Shown: positions 1 through 7,278, numbered from the stretch's first letter. The stretch: 27,095 bases of DNA from UBA3076 sp964646435 (GCA_964646435.1 CAZYEJ010000027.1:1-27095); one strand, 5' to 3'. The notes: generated by a model not told the origin, from the sequence alone. Numbers and translations: made by a program.

Positions 1-1
1 T

Positions 2-1126
2 GAAAGGCTTTTAGAACAATATGAAAAGTCGCCGAAAATAACCGATATTTTCCCGCTCAATGGTGTCGGTATGACTACAGCCAGAGACCATTTTGTCATA
101 GACATGGATAAAAACAGGTTAATCAATAAGATCCGCCTATTCAAGCACAGTAAATGTTCTGATGATGAGCTTCACGAATTCTTCCAAATAAGGAAAAAGA
201 AAGGTTGGGATATAAGAAAAGCATGGAATATGCTTCAAAATATTTCTGATTCTGATTTATCCTCTCTTACCTTGCGTGTGCTTTATCGCCCTTTCGATGT
301 CCGGTGGATTTTCTGTCATGATTCAGTCGTTTGGAGAACAGTCAAAAGGGTCATGCGGCATATGATGCAGGAGAATTTGGGAATGATTTCCAATCGCCAA
401 GTCAATGGTGATTTCAGGCATGCATTGTGTACAAATTATATCATTAATGATTGTACAGTCTCTTTGGAAACAAGAGAACGCTCTTACCTTTTCTCCCTCT
501 ACCTATACCCCGACCCAAACAAAAAAGATCTGTTCAGCCACCTGGAAGAATCCAAAGGAAAGCAGCCGAATATCAACCCAAAGGTATTCTCCGCCCTGGC
601 GAAAGCCTATAAAACCGATTCGGAGCCTGAAGACATCTTTTACTATATTTATGCTGTTCTCTATTCCAACATTTACCGGACGGAATATGCCGAATTTTTA
701 AAAACGGATTTTCCAAGAGTCCCTTTCACAAAAGACAAACGCCTTTTTCATAAATTGAGAGAATGCGGAAAACTTCTTGTGGATTTACACCTTATGCAAT
801 CCCCTATGCTTGATTTACCGATCGCCAAGTTTCAGGGCACTGGCGACAAAAGAATAGAAAAGATAAAATATGACAAAAAGCTCTCGTGTGTTTACATCAA
901 TAAACACCAGTATTTTGAAGGGATACAGGAAAATATCTGGCAATACCGGATCGGCGGGTATCAGGTTTTAAGCAAGTGGCTCAAAGACAGGAAAGGGAAA
1001 GTCCTAGCTCTTGATAATGTTAAGCATTACTGCAAGATTACAACTGCAATCCAAAGCACAATATCCATTCAGAAAAATATTGATGAAATCTACAGAGAAG
1101 TGGAAAATGAAATAATCGAGTTTTAA
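2..1126 (+). CDS. Type ISP restriction-modification enzyme, C-terminal part (5' end outside window)
   Basis: The frame is open from base 2 without a start codon, so the gene begins upstream; an internal ATG at 71 is probably not the true start. The visible 374 residues resemble the C-terminal target-recognition region of type ISP single-chain enzymes (LlaBIII-like), which cut DNA and methylate it in one polypeptide. Seen in the sequence: an early stretch FPLNGVGMTTARDHFVID, then LYRPFDVRW and later IWQYRIGGYQVLSKWLKDR, phrases I associate with that domain in this family. The nuclease, helicase and methyltransferase parts would lie upstream and cannot be checked. The gene ends 127 bases before hicB, so it borders the cassette region as another defence-type gene. 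An Eco57I-like type IIG enzyme is the main alternative. Family assignment is fairly sure; intactness is unknown. Confidence 0.7.
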   Translation, partial: ERLLEQYEKSPKITDIFPLNGVGMTTARDHFVIDMDKNRLINKIRLFKHSKCSDDELHEFFQIRKKKGWDIRKAWNMLQNISDSDLSSLTLRVLYRPFDVRWIFCHDSVVWRTVKRVMRHMMQENLGMISNRQVNGDFRHALCTNYIINDCTVSLETRERSYLFSLYLYPDPNKKDLFSHLEESKGKQPNINPKVFSALAKAYKTDSEPEDIFYYIYAVLYSNIYRTEYAEFLKTDFPRVPFTKDKRLFHKLRECGKLLVDLHLMQSPMLDLPIAKFQGTGDKRIEKIKYDKKLSCVYINKHQYFEGIQENIWQYRIGGYQVLSKWLKDRKGKVLALDNVKHYCKITTAIQSTISIQKNIDEIYREVENEIIEF

Positions 1127-1165
1127 AGGTAGCTTTTAGTTTTGATCAATGCTGCACACAACAAT

Positions 1166-1216
1166 GGGATAAACTCGGATTTGAAAAAGCGGACGATTTT
1201 TCAAACCGGTTATCCC
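1166..1216. repeat. Imperfect inverted repeat upstream of hicB
   Basis: GGGATAA at 1166-1172 mirrors TTATCCC at 1210-1216, and inside it TTTGAAAAA (1180-1188) mirrors TTTTTCAAA (1197-1205) around an 8-base loop. The run of T lies in the 3' arm rather than after it, so this is not a textbook terminator. It could be a terminator for the restriction gene, or an operator for HicB, which in known hicAB modules binds a palindrome near its own promoter. The sequence alone does not decide. Confidence 0.45.
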
Positions 1217-1253
1217 AAATGATTCGGTCAACAACAAAAGATAGGAGATTATA

Positions 1254-1472
1254 ATGAAGGCAGAATTCACAGCAATTATAGAGGCCGCATCCGAGGGCGG
1301 CTTCTGGGCTATCTGCCCGGAGGTACCTGGTGCCAATGGACAGGGTGAGACAATAGAGGAAACCAAGGCTAATTTGCGGCAGGCTATTGAATTGATCTTG
1401 GAGGATCGCAAGGCTGACATTCTTCGAGGGCTGCCTGACGACACTATTCAAGATACGGTGATGATTGGATGA
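1254..1472 (+). CDS. hicB: HicB-family antitoxin
   Basis: This 72-residue protein is a short HicB antitoxin, which binds and neutralises the HicA mRNA nuclease. The signature is the partial RNase-H-like fold: FTAIIEAASEGGFWAICPEV (residues 5-24), then PGANGQGETIEETKANLRQA and a helix ending ELILEDR. There is no C-terminal DNA-binding domain of the kind found in longer HicB proteins, so autoregulation would need another surface. An AGGAG ribosome site lies just ahead of the ATG. The stop overlaps the hicA start as ATGA (1469-1472), so the pair is translationally coupled. The order is antitoxin first, the reverse of the E. coli hicA-hicB order. The pair ends right at an attC-like site, which fits carriage as a gene cassette. 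Confidence 0.85.
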   Translation: MKAEFTAIIEAASEGGFWAICPEVPGANGQGETIEETKANLRQAIELILEDRKADILRGLPDDTIQDTVMIG

Positions 1473-1648
1473 AACGACGAGACTTGGAGCGAAGGTTGAG
1501 AATCGCGGGTTGCTATCTGAAACGGGAAGGAGCCTCACATTCACTTTGGATTAATCCGAAGAATGGAGCGACGGAAGCTGTCCCACGGCACACCGAAATC
1601 AAAGAACTATTGGCAAAGAAAATTTTGAAAAATCTTAATGCAGATTAA
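1469..1648 (+). CDS. hicA: HicA-family mRNA interferase toxin
   Basis: A 59-residue protein starting MKRRDLERRLRIAGC. It carries the double-stranded-RNA-binding-like HicA pattern: an N-terminal helix, the segment GASHSLWINPKNG with the catalytic-type histidine at residue 24, then AVPRHTEIKELLAKKILKNL. HicA cleaves mRNA and is held inactive by HicB. The usual family length is about 58-65 residues, so the gene appears intact. It begins inside the hicB stop codon (4-base overlap) and has no ribosome site of its own, consistent with coupled translation. The stop codon is 3 bases before the attC-like site at 1652, the usual position of a cassette gene end. Confidence 0.85.
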   Translation: MKRRDLERRLRIAGCYLKREGASHSLWINPKNGATEAVPRHTEIKELLAKKILKNLNAD

Positions 1649-1651
1649 ATG

Positions 1652-1743
1652 ACCAAACAAAGCTAATTCAGCAACCGCAAACCCGCCGTTCCTCGTTCCT
1701 CGTCGCTATGGCTTTGCTGTCTGGCTGATTTGCGACGTTCGGT
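1652..1743 (+). other. attC-like recombination site (well formed, 92 bases)
   Basis: The outer boxes ACCAAAC (1652-1658) and GTTCGGT (1737-1743) are near-complementary. Six bases inward on each side, AATTCAGC (1665-1672) pairs with GCTGATT (1724-1730) except for one extra T on the left. R''-spacer-L'' and L'-spacer-R' with an unpaired extra base in L'' is the hallmark of integron attC sites. The length and position (just after the hicA stop, 14 bases before the next ATG) are also typical. The outer box departs from the GTTRRRY consensus at its fourth base. Confidence 0.65.
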
Positions 1744-1757
1744 GTGAAAGAAGAAAC

Positions 1758-2117
1758 ATGCTAAAGTCCAAGAGACAACGTGATGAGGCTGAGCTCGAAG
1801 ATAATCTGGAGTTTTCGCCGGAACAGATTCGGGAGCTGAAAAGACGAGTCAAGGATCTGGAGAATCCTGTACGCTACGTGATACACAGCGATCTTCTTCC
1901 CGGTGGACGCTGGCGGATGTTTCTCAACGTGTCAGATGATACATGGTGTGACGACATTAACACTGCCACCCCATTCAAAAGGCCTCGCTACGCGCGGGCT
2001 GTAATTCATGAGTATTGTGAGGGCAAACGGGACAACTTGTTCATTGCCAAGATAACAACTAAAAACAATCGACGGAAGGTACTAAAGTACCGATGGAGTG
2101 AACACCGAACAGGTTAA
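1758..2117 (+). CDS. Hypothetical basic protein, probable cassette gene
   Basis: I do not recognise this 119-residue protein. Residues 1-37 are highly charged (KSKRQRDEAELEDNLEFS, then a helix rich in R, K and E), followed by a probable mixed alpha/beta part with YVIHSDLLPGGRWRMFLN, a Trp-Cys pair (DDTWCDD) and a basic tail rich in Lys and Arg. No signal peptide or membrane segment is visible. It lies between two attC-like sites and starts 14 bases after the first one. No convincing ribosome site precedes the ATG, which is common for cassette genes. The stop lies 13 bases beyond the start of the next repeat (2104), so the 3' end of the gene overlaps it. Nucleic-acid binding would fit the charge but is only a guess. 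Confidence 0.55.
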   Translation: MLKSKRQRDEAELEDNLEFSPEQIRELKRRVKDLENPVRYVIHSDLLPGGRWRMFLNVSDDTWCDDINTATPFKRPRYARAVIHEYCEGKRDNLFIAKITTKNNRRKVLKYRWSEHRTG

Positions 2118-2147
2118 TCGAAGTCTCATCCTCATCACCCTTCGGTG
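2104..2147 (+). other. Short attC-like inverted repeat (doubtful site)
   Basis: ACCGAAC (2104-2110) uses the same outer box as the other sites, and CACCGAA (2103-2109) mirrors TTCGGTG (2141-2147) exactly. The right box reads CTTCGGT, so the GTT triplet needed for cleavage is missing, and the whole element is only 44 bases. No L boxes could be paired. It may be a decayed or truncated attC, or just a hairpin between two genes. Confidence 0.35.
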
Positions 2148-2161
2148 CGGCAGCAATAGAA

Positions 2162-2482
2162 ATGAAAGAAAACGACAGAGTTATTCCAAGCGGACCCTTC
2201 AAGGGCAAGAAGATCGAATTTGCTCCCACTAACGGTGTCGACATGTTTCTGGATATCTCCGAGGATTTCATGAAGAAGATCTTCAATTTCGAGCCGGAAG
2301 AATACCTAATCAGTGACGAATCGAGTCTTTTCGATTTCACGGGTTTGGATGAGATGGAGCTAACTGACACCCAGAAGAAAATCCAGGATGTGTATGATCT
2401 TGATGTTTCCGATATAGCATCCGGGAATCTGCTGGAGATCTTCATGAGAATTCATCACAGCAAATTTGCGGACCCGTCCTGA
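2162..2482 (+). CDS. Hypothetical acidic protein, probable cassette gene
   Basis: An unrecognised 106-residue protein, strongly acidic and rich in Phe and Met. Visible blocks are an N-terminal part with SGPFKGKKIEF, a helical-looking centre (DMFLDISEDFMKKIFNFEPE), and an acidic C-terminal half (DFTGLDEMELTDTQKKIQ). No signal peptide, membrane span or metal motif is seen. The acidic surface could suit an inhibitor or antitoxin-like partner, but nothing shows this. The gene ends 8 bases before a well-formed attC-like site and starts after a doubtful one, so it may share a cassette with the preceding basic protein. The ribosome site ahead of the ATG is poor. Confidence 0.55.
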   Translation: MKENDRVIPSGPFKGKKIEFAPTNGVDMFLDISEDFMKKIFNFEPEEYLISDESSLFDFTGLDEMELTDTQKKIQDVYDLDVSDIASGNLLEIFMRIHHSKFADPS

Positions 2483-2490
2483 TCTATGGC

Positions 2491-2601
2491 ACCGAACCAA
2501 GGGCTGCAACCGACGTCGCAATCCATTGGCGACACCAAGGAAAGTAATGGAAATCCAAACCCAGAGGCGTCTCGCGGCGCGGCAGAGCCCTGATGTTGGG
2601 T
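2491..2601 (+). other. attC-like recombination site (well formed, 111 bases)
   Basis: The left box ACCGAAC (2491-2497) pairs 6 of 7 with the right box GTTGGGT (2595-2601), which fits the GTTRRRY consensus fully. Just inside, GGGCT (2501-2505) pairs with AGCCC (2586-2590). Length, position 8 bases after a stop codon and 21 bases before the next ATG are typical of attC sites. The left box is identical to that at 2104, linking the sites as one family. Confidence 0.6.
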
Positions 2602-2622
2602 GGCTAAGATAAGAACACACAG

Positions 2623-3099
2623 ATGAAGCATTGGTTGAGAACAGGCATTTCGTTTGGGCTGACGTCAGCGGTCATCACGACTCTCGGTCTCATGGTCGGT
2701 CTCCACTCAGGGACGCATTCCAGGATTGTGGTCCTTGCCGGGATTCTGACAATCGCCATTGCTGATGCGTGTTCAGATGCTTTGGGAATCCACATTTCAG
2801 AGGAAGCGGATAACACTCACACCGCTAAGCAGATTTGGGGGGCTACCATTGCGACCTTTCTGACGAAATTCCTGGTCGCAATGACATTTGTGGTTCCCGT
2901 CCTTCTTCTATCCTTATCCACTGCCATAGTTGTGAATTTGATATGGGGAATGTCCATTCTGTCTGTTCTGAGCTATATCATCGCAAAATCACAGGGCGAG
3001 CCACCTTGGAAGATCGTCGGAGAACACCTTTTGATCGCAATCGTAGTGATTGCAGTCACGCATTGGGTAGGGGACTGGATTGGGACGATAGGTGCATAA
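2623..3099 (+). CDS. VIT1/CCC1-like small integral membrane protein, probable cassette gene
   Basis: A 158-residue membrane protein. Segments: residues 9-26 (GLTSAVITTLGLMVGLHS), 33-50, 72-100 (two closely spaced spans around the Pro-Val), 103-120 and 136-153. The N-terminal half resembles the VIT1/CCC1 fold used for iron or manganese transport, with the conserved run ILTIAIADACSDALGIHISE (residues 41-60) including Asp, Ser and Glu in and after the second helix. It is shorter than full VIT1 proteins and lacks a separate cytoplasmic metal-binding domain, so the substrate is uncertain. It starts 21 bases after a well-formed attC-like site and ends just before another possible one, so it reads as the last gene of the cassette run. 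An efflux or metal-transport role is inferred. Confidence 0.65.
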   Translation: MKHWLRTGISFGLTSAVITTLGLMVGLHSGTHSRIVVLAGILTIAIADACSDALGIHISEEADNTHTAKQIWGATIATFLTKFLVAMTFVVPVLLLSLSTAIVVNLIWGMSILSVLSYIIAKSQGEPPWKIVGEHLLIAIVVIAVTHWVGDWIGTIGA

Positions 3100-3105
3100 A
3101 CCGGC

Positions 3106-3147
3106 ACCCAATCAGGTAAGGGGAGTTGTAAACGCTTACAGTTCGGT
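3106..3147 (+). other. Possible short attC-like site after the VIT-like gene
   Basis: ACCCAAT (3106-3112) faces GTTCGGT (3141-3147), the same right box as at 1737. The arms pair only with several bulges (AGGTAAG against the inside of the right arm), and 42 bases is short for attC. Position just after a stop codon is the main support. Its right half overlaps the TGTAA-ACGC-TTACA palindrome. Confidence 0.3.
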
Positions 3148-3191
3148 GGGTTGCTGTAAAACGGGCGTTGTAACCCCGTAAACGGTTACGG
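3127..3191. repeat. Pair of short palindromes (GTAA-ACGC/ACGG-TTAC type)
   Basis: TGTAA-ACGC-TTACA (3127-3140) and CCGTAA-ACGG-TTACGG (3176-3191) are perfect small hairpins with four-base loops. They lie just upstream of the broken REP-associated transposase, as REP-like palindromes do. Related palindromes occur at 13096-13113 and, with one changed base, at 17324-17337. Confidence 0.5.
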
Positions 3192-3272
3192 TGAGTTTTC
3201 CTTCTCCCCTCCCCACCTAGCATGCTGGTCCGCACTAGGCGGTTTTCGAAGACTATCGGGCCGTGCCGGGTA

Positions 3273-3425
3273 ATGGTGAGACAAGCCCGATTGGATGCGC
3301 CTGGTATTTTGCATTATGTTATGGCACGTGACATTGAGCGACGGCCAATTTTTAAAGTTGTTGATGATATGATTGAAACTGCAAAGCGCAAGTTTCAGAT
3401 AGACTTATTCCTACGAGACACATGA
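3273..3425 (+). pseudogene. REP-associated (Y1-type) transposase, N-terminal remnant
   Basis: From the ATG at 3273 the frame reads MVRQARLDAPGILHYVMARD and then IERRPIFKVVDD, the typical opening of REP-associated tyrosine transposases of the IS200/IS605-like Y1 superfamily, which move or copy REP palindromes. The His-containing second strand of the HUH motif and the catalytic Tyr lie further in and are absent: after about residue 32 the sequence no longer resembles the family and stops at residue 50. Intact proteins have about 150-300 residues. It is therefore a 5' remnant. Small palindromes that could be its REP partners lie 80-145 bases upstream. Confidence 0.6.
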
Positions 3426-3685
3426 AGAATGCAAATTGTATAACAAATCGTTGAGTATCGATGGGAAAATGCTGGCGCATTTCCCGCGTCTCAACTCTAT
3501 GTTCGATACCTACAGGGTAGAGACGATTCCCAAGGCGGAGATCCTTCTCACTCCCTTTTATCCCCGCCTTGGCAGCTGGCCTTCCAAAGGAGGCGGTTGA
3601 TTGCTCCTCGCCGTTTTGTGTTCATGGTGTCTATGGTGAAAGTCAACAAAAAATATCTATCCATACGGAGTTCAGAGTTCCGAAA
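3426..3685. other. Intergenic stretch without a recognisable gene
   Basis: One plus-strand frame stays open from about 3400 to 3600 and reads KSLSIDGKMLAHFPRLNSMF then DTYRVETIPKAEILLTPFY, which looks like protein but matches no family I know. It has no start or ribosome site and ends at a TGA near 3600. It is possibly the remnant of another mobile-element gene. No promoter for the stress-protein gene could be fixed. Confidence 0.3.
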
Positions 3686-4525
3686 ATGATCTATCTTGCC
3701 TATGACGGCTCGCTTAATTGTGACTGGGTATCCCTCTACAGTATTCGTCTTGCGTCCCATACGTCCGAAAAAAGACTGACTCTGATCCACATTCAGGACG
3801 GCAGCGTTTCTCCTGTGCGAGTCGCTGAGAAAATCGAAAAGATCGAGCGAAAATGCAGAGTTCAAGGGATAGAGCTTTACCGTAAAATCCTTCCGCTAAA
3901 AAAGAACGTCTGCCAGTCTCTCCTGGAGGCTATTCCTTACGGCAGGGACAGCTTCGCCATGTGCGGAACTCGAATTCGCCCTAAGAGGCAGGCTTTCTTG
4001 TCAGGGACCATTTCTGAAGGACTCTTCAGGCATAACAAGTTCAATGTACTGGCAGTGCGGGTCGTGCAGCCGGGTTTGCTTGCAAATCCCGGTAATTTTT
4101 TGATCCCGCTGGCAGGACATCCGAGGGGCTTTCAATCTGCCTGGCCTTTCTTCAGGCTGTTTCTGCCCGAAGTGGAAGAAGTCTACCTCTTGCGGGTTAT
4201 GACCGTGAGTTCTTTTCAGCTTCACCAAATTTCTAGGCAACGTATTCAGATACTGCGCAAAAAGGGATTGAAATACCTTGGCGCTGTTATGCAGAACATT
4301 AAGCAAAAATACGAGTCTGCCAGGTTCCGGCTGGACTGTCGTGTCATAGTAAGTAACGACTGGCCAAGAGAAATCCTTGTCCACAGTAGCAAGTTGAAGA
4401 CGCATATGATCCTACTTGGCGCATCGGAGCGAACTTGGCTTGGCCATGCCATCAGTGCGAATTCTCTGGAGCGGATCCTGCGAGGAACACCATGTGATAT
4501 AGGGATTTACAGGGGCTATGAGTAA
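3686..4525 (+). CDS. Universal stress protein, tandem UspA domains
   Basis: With the ATG at 3686 the product is 279 residues and opens MIYLAYDGSLNCDWVSLYSI, the usual first strand of a UspA domain; the frame runs 39 codons further upstream, but that part has no family likeness. The first domain covers about residues 1-140. The second ends with GASERTWLGHAISANSLERI followed by LRGTPCDIGIYRG, the G-x2-G-x9-G(S/T)-like nucleotide-binding loop and final strand, partly degenerate. UspA proteins bind ATP or act as stress-responsive regulators in the cytoplasm. The last 8 bases overlap the next gene, a P-type cation pump, so translation is coupled and a regulatory link to ion transport is plausible. 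The degenerate first-domain loop suggests only one site might bind nucleotide. Confidence 0.75.
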   Translation: MIYLAYDGSLNCDWVSLYSIRLASHTSEKRLTLIHIQDGSVSPVRVAEKIEKIERKCRVQGIELYRKILPLKKNVCQSLLEAIPYGRDSFAMCGTRIRPKRQAFLSGTISEGLFRHNKFNVLAVRVVQPGLLANPGNFLIPLAGHPRGFQSAWPFFRLFLPEVEEVYLLRVMTVSSFQLHQISRQRIQILRKKGLKYLGAVMQNIKQKYESARFRLDCRVIVSNDWPREILVHSSKLKTHMILLGASERTWLGHAISANSLERILRGTPCDIGIYRGYE

Positions 4526-7208
4526 GGCGCGACAGATACAACACGTTAACCCTGAAGAAGTCTATGCCTATTTGGAAACCCGGCCGGAGGGTTTAACCCG
4601 ACATGAGATCGAAGAACGGCTGCTGGAAGTCGGCAAGAACACTGTGGAAGTAATCGATAGATGGAAATGGGCCCGTACCTTCATAAAACAATTTACCAAT
4701 TTCTTTACCATTCTTCTGAACGTCTCTGCCATAATCTGTTTTGTCGCTGACAATATAGAGCCGGGCAAAAGTATGGATGTGTTGGGTTGGGCACTGCTCG
4801 GAGTATCCTTTCTGAACGCTTTTTTCAGTTTTATACAGGAATATCGCGCCGAAAAGGCGATGGAGGCCCTGAAGAAATTTCTGCCTTTCCGCGTATGGGT
4901 CAGGCGAGACGGAACCGATGCCGAAATTTTGGCCGAAGACCTGGTTCCGGGAGACATTCTCATTGTATCAGAAGGAGACCGTATTGCCGCCGATGGCCGA
5001 TTGGTCAAATGCGACGATCTGGTAGTAAACAACGCTCCACTCACCGGAGAATCCAAGGCCCAAAGCCTCAAGGAGTCGGCAGTAGACGGACGTATGACCG
5101 AGAGTGAAAACATCGTTTTTGCCGGATGTTCAGTCCTCAAGGGTAGCGGCGAGGCAGTGATTTTTGCGACCGGTGTTCGGACAGAATTCGGCAAACTGGC
5201 AGATCTTTCCCAGGCCATCCAAAGGAGTCCATCTCCTCTGGAACGCGAGACGGACCGCATGGTAAGAATTCTGACCCTTATTGCGGTCAGTATGGGGTTT
5301 TTATTTTTTCTCTATGGGGTTTTCAGCGGAAGATCCCTGTGGGTAAACCTGGTATTCATGATGGGCATTATTGTGGCCAACGTTCCTGAAGGTCTTCTGC
5401 CTACATTTACCCTTTCTCTGGCAATCGGTAGCTTAAGGATGGCCAAAAAGAATGTCCTGGTAAAGGAACTAAAGGCCGTAGAGGCATTAGGTGCGATCCA
5501 TGTAATCTGCACCGACAAAACGGGAACTCTGACTTATAACCAACTGACGATTACGCACCTGGGCGATGCAGTTGCGTGCGAAAAGTTACAGGATAAGAGA
5601 TCAGAGGTCTTTTTGTTGGAGCTTGCCCTCAGCACCTCTGGAGTCCGCAAACTGGAAAAGGGATTTTCCGGAGATCCTCTCGATGTCGCGGTTGCGAATG
5701 CCTACACAGACAAAGGCGGGGATTTTGCTGGTTTTGAAAGGACCATAGAGAGACATTTTGCTTTCGATGTCGACAAGAGAAGATCTGCCGGTATCTACTC
5801 GGCAAATTCTCAGAAGCTCTTTGCAGTCAAAGGAGGATGGGAGTCCATACGTCCGCTTGTTTCCTATATGCAAGAAGGCTTGACAGGAGACCCGGTCGCA
5901 GTCGATGAAGAGGTCCTTGACAAGGCTGAAGCGGCGATGAGCACGGTGGCTGCAAAAGGCTTGCGCGTCATTGCAGTGGCTTACCGAGTGTTTGCCCAAG
6001 GCGACTACGCAGATGCCAGACAAGAAGACTTGGAGCACAACCTCGTCCTGGCGGGTTTTCTGGGGATCGAAGACCCCATTCGCAAGGAAGTCCCGCCTGC
6101 TGTCCAAAAGTGTCGAAGTGCAGGCATCGACGTCATTATGATCACCGGCGATTATCCGGATACGGCTGTGGCCATTGCTCGTAAGAGTGGCATTATGATA
6201 AATGGTCGCAACAAGACAGGGGTTCTCACAGGAGACACCCTGAAACAGTTGAGCCAGGAACAGCTCATAGAGGAATTGAGCAAAGGGGTGTCGGTTTTTG
6301 CTCGAACGACTCCTGAGCAGAAAATGAAAATTGTCGCTGCCCTGAAGGCTATGGACAAAGTCGTGGCCATGACCGGTGACGGGGTGAACGATTCTCCAGC
6401 CCTCAAGGCAGCCGACGTTGGTGTCGCCATGGGGGGAAAAGGCACCGATGTGGCAAGGGAGTCAGCGCAGATTGTCCTATTGGATGACAATTTTGCCTCC
6501 ATTGTGGCAGGAGTCGAAGAAGGACGCGCGATCTTCAGCAACATCAAAAAATTTACCAATTATGTGCTCGTCAGCAACGGACCGGAAATTTTTCCTTATC
6601 TTATCTACATCTTGCTGCCTGTTCCTTTGGCCCTGACGGTGATTCAGATCCTTTCGATTGATTTGGGAACGGACATTATTCCTTCAATGGGTTTGGGACA
6701 GGAGCCGCCCGACCCCGAGGAGATGCGTCGTCCGCCACGGGACCGAAGCGAGGGTCTGCTTACGCTACCTCTCATGGTGCATAGTTATTTGTTCCTGGGG
6801 TTGCTGGAAGCGCTGTGGTCGATTTTTCTGTTTTTCTACGTTCTGGTTCAAGGAGGATGGGAATACGGCCAGGAACTTGCGTCAAACGATGCTCTTTACC
6901 GCTCGGCAACGGGCATCACACTGGCCACGATTCTCCTTATGCAGATCGGCAATTTACTGGGACGGCGTTTTGTTTATCGTTCAGGCCTGGATCTGGGCAT
7001 CTTTAAAAATAAATTGATCCTTCTCGGAATTCTTATTCAAATTCTGTTTTCCTGGGCGGTCTTGTACTTTCCTGCAGTGCAGAAGGTGTTGGCCACAGGG
7101 CCTGTTCCCGGAAAGGTTTACTTCCTGGCCTGGTTCGGTATCCCCCTAATTTTTGGCCTCGATTACGTTCGCAAAAAGATTGCACAACAGCTACGTCAGG
7201 CTCCATAA
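4518..7208 (+). CDS. P2-type cation-transporting ATPase (Na,K-ATPase-like)
   Basis: This 896-residue pump moves cations across the inner membrane using ATP. In order: an N-terminal cation-ATPase domain (GLTRHEIEERL), first membrane pair near residues 55-110, the actuator motif LTGESK near 175-180, M3-M4 with VANVPEGLLPTFTLSLAIG, phosphorylation site CTDKTGTLT with Asp333, nucleotide domain, hinge MTGDGVNDSPALKAADVGVA (starting residue 618), then six C-terminal spans. The M6 stretch SIDLGTDIIPSMGLGQEPPD resembles the Na,K- and H,K-ATPase segment more than bacterial Ca pumps, and M5 has NGPEIFPYLIYILLPVPLAL. That points to Na+ or K+ (or H+) transport, but the ion cannot be fixed by eye. Length and all catalytic motifs are intact. 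The start overlaps the stress-protein gene by 8 bases. Confidence 0.9.
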   Translation: MSKARQIQHVNPEEVYAYLETRPEGLTRHEIEERLLEVGKNTVEVIDRWKWARTFIKQFTNFFTILLNVSAIICFVADNIEPGKSMDVLGWALLGVSFLNAFFSFIQEYRAEKAMEALKKFLPFRVWVRRDGTDAEILAEDLVPGDILIVSEGDRIAADGRLVKCDDLVVNNAPLTGESKAQSLKESAVDGRMTESENIVFAGCSVLKGSGEAVIFATGVRTEFGKLADLSQAIQRSPSPLERETDRMVRILTLIAVSMGFLFFLYGVFSGRSLWVNLVFMMGIIVANVPEGLLPTFTLSLAIGSLRMAKKNVLVKELKAVEALGAIHVICTDKTGTLTYNQLTITHLGDAVACEKLQDKRSEVFLLELALSTSGVRKLEKGFSGDPLDVAVANAYTDKGGDFAGFERTIERHFAFDVDKRRSAGIYSANSQKLFAVKGGWESIRPLVSYMQEGLTGDPVAVDEEVLDKAEAAMSTVAAKGLRVIAVAYRVFAQGDYADARQEDLEHNLVLAGFLGIEDPIRKEVPPAVQKCRSAGIDVIMITGDYPDTAVAIARKSGIMINGRNKTGVLTGDTLKQLSQEQLIEELSKGVSVFARTTPEQKMKIVAALKAMDKVVAMTGDGVNDSPALKAADVGVAMGGKGTDVARESAQIVLLDDNFASIVAGVEEGRAIFSNIKKFTNYVLVSNGPEIFPYLIYILLPVPLALTVIQILSIDLGTDIIPSMGLGQEPPDPEEMRRPPRDRSEGLLTLPLMVHSYLFLGLLEALWSIFLFFYVLVQGGWEYGQELASNDALYRSATGITLATILLMQIGNLLGRRFVYRSGLDLGIFKNKLILLGILIQILFSWAVLYFPAVQKVLATGPVPGKVYFLAWFGIPLIFGLDYVRKKIAQQLRQAP

Positions 7209-7237
7209 CTTCAACAGAGCGCGCCCAAGGCTTAAGT

Positions 7238-7268
7238 AGTGCCTGAACGGCCTTTTCGTTCAGGCACT
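7238..7268. terminator. Perfect 12-base hairpin after the ATPase gene
   Basis: AGTGCCTGAACG (7238-7249) and CGTTCAGGCACT (7257-7268) are exact complements around the loop GCCTTTT. It lies 29 bases after the ATPase stop and upstream of pyrB. No T run follows it on either strand, so efficiency as an intrinsic terminator is uncertain. Confidence 0.55.
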
Positions 7269-7278
7269 GAGTAGCCAC

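Noticed and set aside
1222..1228. ATTCGGT before hicB as the right box of another attC
   Set aside because: The G of the essential GTT is missing and no matching left box or inner pairing was found upstream.
1..3500. Integron integrase or attI site
   Set aside because: No tyrosine recombinase sequence is seen in either strand in the window; only attC-like elements were found.
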